Part shown: positions 1 to 12,300 of the stretch, piece by piece
Numbering within the stretch: the first letter of the stretch is position 1
Layout: each line of letters starts with the position of its first letter
NCBI RefSeq assembly: GCF_021347895.1
Contig: NC_067136.1
Coordinates: 6,013,066-6,077,065 of the forward strand
Length of the DNA stretch: 64,000 nucleotides
Reading direction: 5' to 3'
Origin: Acanthochromis polyacanthus
Taxonomy: Eukaryota > Chordata > Actinopteri > Pomacentridae
The notes under the pieces: generated by a model
The model's database searches: none
What the model saw: only the letters and a program-made list of their open reading frames with translations
What the model was told of the DNA's origin: nothing
Program-made: the position numbers and the translations under genes

Positions 1-560
1 CATCCTTTGAACTCCAAAAAAATCCAGAAAAATCACAAAAAACGTGATAGTTTAGTATGTCATGCAAAAATTCACAAAAAATGTCATAGTTAAGCATCTC
101 GTCCAAAATGTGACCAAAAATGTCAGTTTAGTATGTCGTTAAAAATGTCTTAGAAAACATCGTAGTTAAGAATGTCGTCCAAAATGTCACTAAAACGTCA
201 TAGTTTAGTATGTCGTCCAAAATCTGACAACGTCATAGTTGAGTATGTCGTCCAAAAGTCACAAAGAACGTCATATTTTAGTATTTCGTCCAGAATCTAA
301 CAAAAATGTCCTAGTTTAGTATGTTGTCCAAAATGTCACAAAAACGTCATAGTTTAGTATGTCGTCCAAAAACTCACAAAAAAGTGATAGTTTAGCATGT
401 CATCCAACATGTGACCAAAAACGTCATAGTTTAGTATGTCGTCCAAAATATATGACCAAAAATGACATAGTTTAGTATGTCGTCCAAAGTCACAAAGAAC
501 ATCATAGGTTAGTATGTTTTTCGACATGTGACAAAGGTTTAGTATTTCGTTGAAAACGGT
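1..560. repeat. Minisatellite, AGTTTAGTATGTCGTCCAAA-type unit
   Basis: About a dozen diverged copies of a unit of roughly 40-45 bases built on the phrases GTCATAGTTTAGTATGTCGT and CCAAAATGTCACAAAAA. Copies differ by substitutions and small length changes, so the array is old. It lies downstream of the npnt stop codon, beyond the likely 3' UTR. Related fragments occur at 1015-1330 and inside an npnt intron at 3836-4050. Confidence 0.85.
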
Positions 561-1014
561 ATTGTTAAGTCACACCAAGCATCACATCATCCTATATTAT
601 ACCAACCACATGACACATGTCCTTTTTCAGCAAGTTTATTGTTCTGTATCATTTTTGAAATTACACAGTTCATTCTGTTCTCAACAGAGAGACTCGTGTG
701 TTTGGGAATTTCCAAAACAGTAAATCAGGAATGCGTGTCCGTTTTCTGGTCAGACACTGTTCTGAAAGTGTGACCCATCTTAGTTTTCCATCTATTCCTA
801 GAATCCCAGTCTTTGTTGTTTTTTTTTTTTTTTAAAAAGAGACAACACCTCATGAGAAATGAGAGAAAGACCTCCCTACAAGGTCCTGATGATCTTTTTG
901 ACCTTCTCATTGGATCCTGAGGTGACACATTGAAACATGCTGAGCCAATAGAAAAATACACAACACTGACATCAAGAACAAAAACAAAAAGGCTGAGAAG
1001 AAAACTGATGTTGA
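561..1014. other. Intergenic stretch, no gene seen
   Basis: AT-rich sequence with a poly-T run near 818-832. The only open frame (725-961 minus) is low-complexity and has no recognisable domain. I see nothing functional here. Confidence 0.5.
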
Positions 1015-1330
1015 TACATCATAGTTAATGTCAAAAACATCATAGCATATGTCATCAAAAACGTTGTCAAGAATGTCATAGTATAGTATGTCGTCAAAAA
1101 CGCCATTTTACGTACATCATAAAATTTCTTGTGAAAAACACCATATTGTCAAAAATGTCATCCATACCATCATAATATAGAATGTAGAACATCATCCATA
1201 ACCTCATCATAATAGTCAGAGTACGTCATGAAACATTTCATCAAAAAGTCAGAATTCAGTACGCCATGAAAAAGTAATCAAAAATGATAAATTATGTGCA
1301 TTGACAGAATGTCATAAAAAACATCTTAGT
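1015..1330. repeat. Degenerate continuation of the TAGTATGTCGTC minisatellite
   Basis: Scattered, eroded pieces of the 1-560 unit (ATAGTATAGTATGTCGTCAAAAACG, CATCATAATATAGAATGT and similar) with irregular spacing. Confidence 0.6.
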
Positions 1331-2394
1331 GAAATATTTTGTCAGAAAACAGATTATATAAAATTTCAGTCGTAAAAAAGTTCATTAAAATCATCACAAA
1401 ATGGCACTCAATGGTTATAGACATCAAAAATGAGTTAAAAAGACAAATTCACCTAAACATCATTTCAGTATAAATCTGTATCATATTTACAAAAAATGTT
1501 TTGATTTTCACATGAGAAACTTTTTATAAAAGTAAATTAGAAATCATTATTTCAAATTTGTGACATAAAACAACTTTCTGTATAAATTTAATCTAAAACA
1601 CTGTAGAAATATAAACCAACACTGTGGAGACTTAATTTATGTACGAGACGAAGAACACTGACTAGACGTAGATCAGCTTAACGTGACGTCGCTGTTTCAG
1701 TTAAACTCGATAATATTTTACACTGAAACAAAGCAAAGTCCAGTTAGTTGACTTTTAACTGCTGCTTCACTTTGATAGGGTTTGTTCAAGTTTTTAGACC
1801 TTTGAATTCAACTGTAATACTGAAGTATGAACTAGTTTTAACTGCAGAAATGATGTGGAACAATGTCTGTCTGTATAATTAAATTAAATCAAATTATTCT
1901 TTTTAAAGTTGTAACAGTCGGTCAGTTTTAGGTAATTTGTCGGTTTTAGCTCCAAAATCTCAATAAATCTTACATTTATTTCAGACTTTCGTCAAATTAA
2001 ATTTAAGACTTTTTCAAGCTTTTTAAAAAAGTGAAAGAATTAATATTAAATATTTTATTATTATCTATCTCCAACTACTTTGAAAATCAATCTGAGTATT
2101 TTTAAAGAAGAAAAAGCTTCTTAAATGAGAAAAATTTTCATGAAATCTGGACATCGTCTTGGACACTGATTGATTTTTACAGACCAGACAACATTGACTA
2201 ATTAGAGATTTCAGAGAGATATTTGTTTAAAGATGTAGTCAGGATGAAATCAACGACATCGAAACCAAAAATAATCTTCTCCCGTCTCTGGGTGTGAGAC
2301 TGTCCGATAGATAAATCATCGAGTCCGTCCTTTAAATGCAATCCCAGTCTTTGAATTCAATCTGAGAGAAAAACGTCCTCATTCCGCAGTGATT
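1331..2394 (-). other. npnt: Region downstream of npnt; probable 3' UTR
   Basis: AT-rich sequence directly after the npnt stop codon when read on the minus strand. Candidate AATAAA polyadenylation signals on the minus strand appear as TTTATT at 2054-2059 and 1975-1980. No other gene is visible. The true cleavage site cannot be decided without transcripts. Confidence 0.4.
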
Positions 2395-5300
2395 TCATCG
2401 ACACGCCCCCCGTCTCAGTGTGACGTCATCAATGGCGATCTGACCTCTTCGTCCAATCCGGCGCTCGGCCTTCAGCAACACCTGCACACAAACACGTGTC
2501 ACCAGTGACATCACAAACACTCAGAGAACCTGCTCAGGTGTGTGCATGTCTCACCTTGTCCACAGAGGGCGTCGTCAAGGTAACCTGCGTGTGTCTCCAA
2601 CCGTGTCCACCTGTCCTGCTCCAGAGGGCGGAGCCATACCTGCAACAGCCAATCAGGAGAAAGCTTTCACCAAAAGTAACTCCTGCATTAGTTTATTTTT
2701 CATTTACAACCGTTTGGTGTCTCTTAATGTTACAAAACTGAATCTAAAAAGTTTGTCCATACCTTCGGTCTTGTCCCGTTTTCCTGATGAACAGCTGCAA
2801 CACACCTACATGATGCCCTGTCAGCCAATGGGAGAAAGAGAAACATAGCTCGCCATGGCGCCAGGTAGGGGTGATCTGGACGGCCAATCGAGCACCACGG
2901 ATGCTCCTTTGCCCCGCCTTGAGTTCAGGAACGGACAGGTATCTCTCACCTGAAATGAAAAAACTCCATTAACTGAAAATATACCACAACTTTGTACTTT
3001 GTAACCATGTAAACCAAGAATAGAACCAAACTGGAACCAGATAATGTTCCATATTTTCATTGTTTCTGGTAACTTGGAGCTGCCACCACTGGGGGCCAGT
3101 GATGTGGTTTCTCTGAGCTGATTGGTAAACAAGGAGACCAATGGCTGGTACATGTCTGCAGTTGAAAATTTTCACAATAAGAGAACTTTTCAGCATTGAT
3201 TGACCCTTACATACTGTTGGTGTTATGCCCGGGAGATCTGAAAATCACAAAATGATCTTGTCTGCACATTTCAAACAATAAGATTGCCTCATTTTGAAGC
3301 AGAATTTCACAGATTCCTGCTCCTCTGATATCTTGATAGTTAAGATCATTTAGAGGTGGTTGGTACAGTTTCTTACCAGACTCCTTTAACAAAAAACAGT
3401 CAGTTTGGACCACATATCACAGTAGTTGTTGGTTGTTTTGATGTTTTCAGAAGTTTGTGTCAAAATAAACATCTTAATTGATCAAATTCACACAAACAAA
3501 CCAACCAAACGAAGCAGCAGTTGGTCCGTGATTCTTAAATCCTGACAGATAAATTTATGCTAACGGTCTACCAACCACCATCTACTGGAGGTAAAACACT
3601 GAGGGGGCACAGGTTTAGAAACAGTATATTAACAGTAATTTTACTGTTTGGGAAATGAGTCGTCGTTCTACTTCTGCTTCCTCCGGTTTGGTTTTGTGTG
3701 AATTTAATGTTTTAGAACATTAGTTTAGATCTGAGCTGACGTCTTAAAATACTGAAGTCAAACAATAAGCAGTGATAGAACGACAACTCCAGCGAAACAA
3801 AAGGTGAAATTACTGCTCTGTGTGATGGAGTCCAAAATTTTGTCAAATACATCATAGTTTAGTATGTCATAAAAAATGTCGTCATAAAACATACTAAACT
3901 ATGACATTTCAAAATGTCAAAAAAAATTTGTCAAATACACCATAGTATAGCATGTTGGCAAAAATTTTGTCAAAAATGTCATAGTTTAGTATGTCGTTAA
4001 AAATGCCATGCTATAGTATATCGTTAAAAAAGGCATGCTATAGTAAGGCATTACAGCTTTAGTTATTCTTAACCTTCCTAACATCTTTTATTTTCTTACC
4101 ATAAATGAGGCCTTCATACCTCAGAAAACTCCAAGATTAAAGTTTGAACAAATAAACAAATGTCTGCATCGAACCAAACTATCACTTTGAGAACCTAAAA
4201 TTCTTCTAAGAACAACAACAACACGGTAAAACCCCGCCAAAGTCATGATAGGAGTTGAATCTCTGGATAAATGCAGCTCAAAATGAAAATGCCACTACAT
4301 TTTGAACCAGTTTCTGTGTGTCATTATAAAAATATGATACATTCTGCTTTAACTCTCTTATAACATAATGTGGCACCACAGCTTATATTATCTTATATTC
4401 TGGTACCTGCAGGGTTGTTAACCGTTTCCCAGTCCAGATCTCCATCTCCGTCCGACATCCAGCCACAAACTCCGCCATCGAAGGAACAGCGAAGAACTCC
4501 GACATCTGCAAGAAAACGGCACAAATCTGGGTTTTGGGTTTTAAATGTTTTTTTATTAAGCACAAACTGTTGTTCACGTTCTGATTTTATCACCACTGAT
4601 GGCATTCGTCTCTTTAATCCAGCTAAAGGACGGATCAGATGATTAGTTCGATTCCTGAAAGTCGGTATAAACTTTCTCCTGTTTTAAGAAGAGTGTTGAC
4701 TTTTCTTCTCTTTGGGTTGAATTCAGGCTGTTTTCATCTCCAAATATTTAAAAAAAAAAAGTTGATTCTTATTTCAAAATAAAGGTGTTTTCCAAATGAA
4801 AGCACATCCTGACTGGTCCCTGTTCTAATTGATCAGAGTTATTGATTATCGATCGTTGATCAGCTGCTGACCAGGGTCGTCTCGGGCGTCGTCGGCAGTG
4901 TTTCCCAGCTCGATGTCAAACTCCCAGACCTGGTTGTGACCCGGATGTCGAGGAACTGCAAAACAAACAAATGCAAAAAATAAACAAAAACACAAAAATA
5001 AACAAAGAAATACTTAAACAGAAACCCAACAAACACAAAAATAAACCAACAAACATAAACCAACAAACACAAAAAATAAACCAGCAAACAAAAACATAAA
5101 CCAACAAACACACAAAAATAAATCAACAAACACATAAACATAAACCAACAAATACAAGAAATAAACCAACAAACACAAACAAAGCTGCAGCAACAATCTG
5201 TTATTGATCTTTTAAGTTCTGGAGGTGAAAATGGGAGAATTCTCATATTTAACACATAAAATGTGAGAAAATTCAGGAAAGATCTGATTTTCCAAACAGT

Positions 5301-8300
5301 TTTCTCATCAAAGAAATCGATCGGTTTATCGTTAATGATTTTCTAACCAGCTGATGGACTCACTGTGGACGTCGCCTCTCTGCTTGTGCGTCACGTCGTT
5401 GTTGATCTTGTTGCTAACGGTGGTCGTCACCGGGGCAACCGTGGTAACCATGGTAGTAGTAGGAGGGGGTGTGGTACTTGGAGTAGTAGTAGAAGTAGTA
5501 GTAGTAGTAGTAGTGGTAGTAACAGGAGTAATAGTAGGAGGAGGAGGTATTGTTGGAGTTGTAGTATCCAGTTCAGTTGTAGTAACCAGAGTAGTTGGTA
5601 TACTCATACTTGTAGTGGTGGCAGGAGGTGGTGTAGTTGGGGTAGTAGTAGTGGTAGTAACAGGAGTAGTTGTTGTAGTAGTGGTAGTAACAGGAGTAGT
5701 AGTAATAGCTATAGTAGTAACAGGAGTAGCTGTAGTAGTAGTGGTAACAGGAGAAGTTGTAGTAGTAGTAGCAGTAGTAACAGAAGTAGCTGTAGTAGTA
5801 CTAGTAGTAGTAGTAGTACTAGTAGTGGGTATTGAAGTGGTTGTTTCGGTGGTAGCAGCGTCTGTAGTAGCCGTGATGGTTGTTGCTAAGGCAGTGGTTG
5901 TTGTGGGGACAGTAGTGGTGGCAGTTTGACGAGCTTTCATAGTAGTAGTACTAGTACTAGTAGTAGTAGTAGTAGTACTAGTCCTAGTAGTAGTAGTACT
6001 GGTAGTAGTGGTAGTGGTGGTGGGAATTGTAGTTCTTGGTTTCTGTGGCTCCAGACTCACTTTGGGAATATCTGAAAGAAAAAAAACCCAAAAGCACAAG
6101 CAGCAACATTTAGTTTAATGTCAGGCTTTTTGCTTTTGTTGTTGTTTGTTTGTTTTATCACAGTCTTTCTTTAATCGCTGTGAGGTTGTCCTGCCTGGTT
6201 TGATGTTTGATCAGATGTTTGTTGGCGTCTTTGGCTGCTTTTGTCCTTTAAAAGATTGATGTGCTGATTAATTGACAACATAAATGAAAATGTGATGAAA
6301 ACTCGTTTTTAGATTCTAAAGGACACCGTTATCATGACTCCGCACCACCGTCTGCTCTGCTACATGTGCTGCTGAGACTCAGAGCCCCCTCTAATGGACA
6401 AAATCGGTCATTACACGTTCTCTAAATTAACCCAAAGCTTCTTTTTTTACTGAAAACCTGGATTTAGTTTAATTCAACATTTAAAATGAGTGAAACTGCT
6501 ACTCAGACATCTTTACAATCTGGTTCTAAGCGTTTTTCTTGTTACCGCCGCAGCTGCCGTCTTTACATCTGCACTTTGGAGACGACGGATTGAGAGAACA
6601 GAACGTCCGACTGTCTTTATCTGGTGAAAAACAGAGAGAAGATCAATAAATTAATAAACCAATGTTCTTTTCTGCTCCAGCTGTTGATATAATAAAGAAA
6701 ATTAAATCCACAGTTATAGGAGTCATTGAAAACTGAAGACCGATGTGATGGAAAATTCAGTTTCACGTGATAAAGTGAAGAAAATGATTTGATAAAAAGT
6801 AAAAATGACGGAATTAAAAAGTCAAATTCATGTGATAAAAGTCTTCAGTTTTGAAAAAAAGTAAAAATTAACAACTAAAATTTCAGAACAGTGACATAAA
6901 CTGTAAAATTTGTGAATTAAAAAGTTAAATTTTTCAGGCTGTAAATCAAAATTTGTGGATAAAAAGCTAAAATTTGCAAATAGAACATAATAATAATTAA
7001 ATAAAAGGTCACAATTTCAAAAACTGTGAGCGTTAAACACTGAACGCAAAAACCTTGCAAATGTTTTTTTAACATTTTTTTACAAAATAAAATGAAATAC
7101 CACTATCAAAAATTAGAAACTAACTGTTAAGAAAATGAAATAAAAATTCTGAATTCTGAAGCAAAAATGTTCAAATTCAGGAGGAAAAAACGTAAGAATT
7201 ATTAAATAAAAGGTCAAAATTATGATAAGATGTGAATGTTGAGGCATAAAACATAAATAAACTCAGCAATAAAAAAAATAAATTAGGTGAATTTCACACA
7301 AATGACAGCATTCAAAAATAAAATTAAATAAAATCATTAAAACTTGTGAACTAAACATCATAATTTTAAAAAGTCCAAATTCAGAGAAAAAATAAAAATC
7401 TATATTATTTAATAATATTATTTAATAATATTTAATAAATATTGTTGAACAAATAATTTTAATAAAATTTTAATTACAACATTGTGTAATGTAGAAATAC
7501 AATAAACATCAGGATAATAAAATAAAAGTTTTAATTTAAAAATGATGTGAGCCTCACTGATACAGGAGTAGCGTCCGTCGATGAACATTAGTCTGAACCC
7601 CAGGTGACATCTGCAGGTGTAGCTGCCGAACGTGTTGACGCATTTCCTGCGGCGAGCGCAAACGAAGCGGCCCGACGAGCACTCGTCCACGTCTGACAAA
7701 CAAAAAACAAACAAATAAACAAACAAATAAAAGAAGACAAACAGGAAGTTTCAACGATGAGTCGATACCACTGACCGATGCAGGTGCGTCCGTCCGGCCC
7801 CAGGCGTAACCCCGGAGATGGACAGGTGCATCGGACCGCCCCCTTGATGACCTCACAGCCGTACTGACAGTTGGCATGGTAACAGGTCCGAGCATCTGCA
7901 GGTTAACAGTAAATAAGATCAATGTCACAGAATCCAGTTTAAATCACTTTATTGGTCGTTTTCTCACATGAATGTTTGATTTTCATTGTTTTATTTTTCA
8001 CTTTCCAGACTTTCAGTTTTATTTCTGTTTTGAAATCTAAACTAAACTTAGATAAAAGTGAAACGTGTCGTCAGGATGCTCTGATTCTGGATTTATGTCT
8101 TTTAGCTGCTCTGTTAAAACAAACTTGTGGTTTTCTTCATTTTTATAATAACACAAATCAGAAAAAGATGGTTTTTTAAACTTTTTTTTTAGAAAATAAC
8201 AACTTGGAATCAACATGTAAAACATTTTCTAAAACATCTAGACTCTACATGCTGATACAATAATTAATATTTCACTATTTAGGTTTTTAGAACCGTTAAA

Positions 8301-9350
8301 AACCCACAGAACCAGGTTTGTCTCCAGTCTGTGGTTTTGGTTCTTGTCATTCGAGTTTTGTGTCTCATTCGTCTGGTTTCACTTTTACTTTTGTTGCTTT
8401 TTGTCTCATTTTGTGTCTTTTTTTGTTATTTTCTGACTCATTCTTGTGAATCTGTCTCTAGTTTTTCTAATTTGTGGCTCATGTTTACACCTCTGTGTGT
8501 ACATTTGTTGTGTGTTTTATTGTGTGTTTGTATAGTTGCTGTGCATTTGTGTGTATATATATTTGTTGTGTGCATGTGTCTGTGTGTCTATCTTTTTTGC
8601 CTGTGTTTATATTCGTCTGTCTGTTGTGTGTCTGTGCATACACTTGTTGTGTTTTGTACATTAGTATGTGTATTTGTGTGTCAGCGTGTATATATGTTGT
8701 TTGTTCATGTGTCTGTGTGTATTTGTGCATTTGTTGTGTGTATTTGTGTATATTTGTTTATATTTCTGTGCATATTTGTGTCTTTTGTGTATATTTGTTG
8801 TGTGTCTAGTACTTGTAGTGTGTCTGTTCTGTATATTTGTTGTGTGTATGTGTGTATATTTCTTGTACATTTGTGTGTATTTGTTGTAAATTTGTGTGTC
8901 TGTGTTGTGTGTATATTTCTGTCGTTTATATTTGTTGTATATTTGTGTTTGTGTCTGTGTGTGTGTATATTTGTGTGTGTGTGTGTTTTGTGTCTGTTGT
9001 GTATTAGTGTTGTACTCCTGCAGCTGCCGTCCTCCTGTGTGTCTGTTGTGTACTAGTTGTGTATTAGTTGTGTGTTTTCTGACTCCTGCAGCTGCCGTCC
9101 TCCATCAGGGTGAATCCATCCAGACAGTAACACTTGTAGCTTCCCACTGTGTTCATGCATCGATGTTTGCAGGGCCGAGGCTTCACACCGCATTCATTCA
9201 GGTCTAAACGCACACAGTAACACAACGTAACACACAGACACACACAATAACACACAAACAAACAGTAACACACAGAGATCAGAGTTCAGGAATCAAACAT
9301 TAAACTTCAGTTTTTACTTCAACCTGCAGGATTAACCTTCGACTGTCAGC

Positions 9351-9393
<43 letters not shown>

Positions 9394-12300
9394 TGTGTGT
9401 TATAGTACAGAGTGTGAAGCCAGAAGCTGTTTCCTGACAGGATCTGAGTCATAATGAAGCCTCTAATCAGGACATGAACACCGTGTGGGTCTGAGTGTGT
9501 GTCTTTGTGTCTGTTATTGAAAGTATTTTTTATTGCACCTTATTTATATTTTGTTCTCCTTGTCCCTACAGTTGGTTCCCCCTTGTGGACCACATGATTG
9601 GTTGGTTCCAGCTGGTTTTTCAGGTTCTGTTTGGTCCCAGGAGATAAACTAGGAGGTGTCGTTACCACGGAGCAGAGGAAGGCTGGAGAAGATCCTCGTT
9701 AGGATCTGAGGTTCGTATTTAACAGAAACATTGGAGCTGAAAGCTTTAAGAGGCACCGAACCCCACGACTCACCAAGCTGCAGGAGAACAAAGAAGTCCA
9801 GAATTCTGACTCCTAAAGACCATAGAACTGGATCTTCTCTGGTGAACGTCCTCTCTGCTGATTTCTGACACCCAACAGCCTAAACCACTGTGTCTCTGCA
9901 GAGGATGGTGGAAAAGCAGCATCTTCTGATGGTTTGGGTTCTACGTCTGCTTCAGGAGCCTTAAGGTTCCTCTGTTGATGCTCAATATTAGACCAAGAAC
10001 CAGAGGCATCATTAGACCTATTTAATATTCTTTAGCCCCCCTAAATAGTTTGATGTTCATTTATTTAAGAAAAAAAGAGTTTTTTTTAAAGATATCTGTG
10101 TAGGTTCTCATTCATCCAGGTCATGGTTATCCAAAGTAGTTTAAATAAATCCACTGGACTTTAAGAAAGTTCCTTGAAGACGTTTCACCTCTCATCCAAG
10201 AAGCTTCTTCAGTTCTGGTGGTGGTTGGGGTTGCCTCAGCTTTTAAACCTCTGTGAGGTGTGTTCAGGGCTGTTATTCCAACGACCGATACCAAGATTCG
10301 TCTGACTACTCCTAACCCTAACCATTCGCAGTTTCACTGTACCAGCCGTGTGTACTTAGACTTGCATGGCTTAATCTTTGAGACAAGCAACCAAAGCCTG
10401 GGTGTAGCCCTCATAGATGTGTACATGTAACAGGTGTGGAAGAAAAATTAATTACTTCCAAAATCCCCCCTTGTTTTTGTTTACACTGTTATTTAATTCC
10501 CTTTGTGATTTTTATCATTATTATTGTGTATCAATTCTTTTTTGGGGAGTTTTATTTTATTTTGAAATTGTGGCTTTTATTTTTGAGATTTTTCCTTGCC
10601 CTTTAAAACCTGCTTTCTCACTCCTACATATTTTTGTCTACTGTTTGGGTTTTATATGGTTGTTTTTGGCAGGGTACAACGGTGTACTGAGAATCTTTTT
10701 ATCTCATTTTCAGGGCAGCGAGTGAGAGACCGCATCATTGCTGTATCTAACACGCATTTATTTGTACTAGAATAAATTGGTGGGCTGCATCGACGTGGTC
10801 TTCGCTGTCATCATTCCCCACACCTGCACACACAACACAGAGAAAGGGCCAGAGAGAGAGTCGGGCCAGACCGGCTACATATAGAAGAGTAGATAGGTCA
10901 CGCCCCTCTGAGCGGCGTGATACTGAGACACGAAGCTAGTGGGGGCAAAGTTTCAGTGTTTTCCATGATGTCAATGGCACGAAAACTAAAACAAGAAGAA
11001 TGCCGGCTCACTGTGCTGCATACAGTTGCAAACTACGTTGGACGATTAAGACAAGGAAACTTGGAATAACTTTTGCTCCAGAGACGGCAGGCAGGACGAG
11101 TCAACGGAGGCCGGGTGGACGAAGGCATGAAGCTGAGAACAATCCAGAAAACACCAGAGAAGGAGAGCAGCGGCCCAGGGCCAGAACAAACAGAGTAGCA
11201 TGGTATGTCTCTGAGGAAACATCATAGTATAGTCTTTGGGATGAAAAAACACCATCAACTCCAAGATTTTAAATACTTTCATTTACTGCAAATGAATATC
11301 TCCTCCAAATGTCTCACTAATAATCATTATCAGCCTTAAAAACCCACAAAACACCCCTCTATACTGGACCACTCTTAGTACAGTCTGGTTCCCCCTTCTA
11401 TAAATCTGCTTGGAATCTTCCACTTCCTGTTTGTCAAAGTGGCCTTCTACCTGGACAGGTTTTGTTGGAGCTCATCAACAAACACTTTGGGTAAGTGCAC
11501 TTTAATGTGGATGGATGACACTGAATTAGAGTCTGTTTTAATGAGACTGAGTTCAGATGTGTAGCTCTGTCATTAAATAGGAAATTATTTCTCAGAATTC
11601 ACAGAGAAAAGTCTGAAATGTTTGCTAGGTTAGCGTCCCACATGTTCTTTGGCTCAGCTACAGCCATGGCCATAAGTTTGGACACAAGTATGACACTTGT
11701 GAATCTTAGAAAATACCACAAAATTGTCACTTACAGTACAGTACACAACTCCTGAGAACTATATTAAGTTTCATATTTTAAAAAAAACATCAAAAGAGTT
11801 TGGTGTCATTTTCTTATTCTTACCAAATTCGGTTGTGAAAGTACTGCATTTTTTTGTTATTTTCTTCTAATATTATGTTTTGGGAACAAAGTTGTTCCAA
11901 TTGTTGGAATTTATTGATAATATTATATCCCTTGTTGATTTGTTGACTAATTAAACTGGTGCTGTCAAAAAATATTAGCTATGTTCTGTAATAGACATCA
12001 AACAGACATAGTAAGTCATGCTGTGTCCAAACTTATGGCCATGGCTGTATTATAGTAAGACAATATTATACATAATTTGGGTTTTTAAGAAGGGTATTAA
12101 ATCAAGTTTTATTTCTTAAGTCTAATATCTATGTAAAATCATTCAATGCTTTTATCGTCTCTTCTGTTTAATTTGATCTTCTAAAGTCTAACTGGTGTCT
12201 TTTCAAATGTTTTGGCTTTAGTTTGATTATTCTTAAATTTTTATTTTTGCTCTTTTTTCACCTTTTATTCTTTCCTAATGTCTGATTTCGAAATGTTTTG

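Noticed and set aside
5354..5929. 191-codon Val/Gly-rich frame on the plus strand
   Set aside because: Antisense of the npnt mucin exon. It arises because GTA/GTT repeats lack stops.
8331..9056. 241-codon Cys/Val/Phe-rich frame
   Set aside because: Product of a GT-rich low-complexity array inside an npnt intron.
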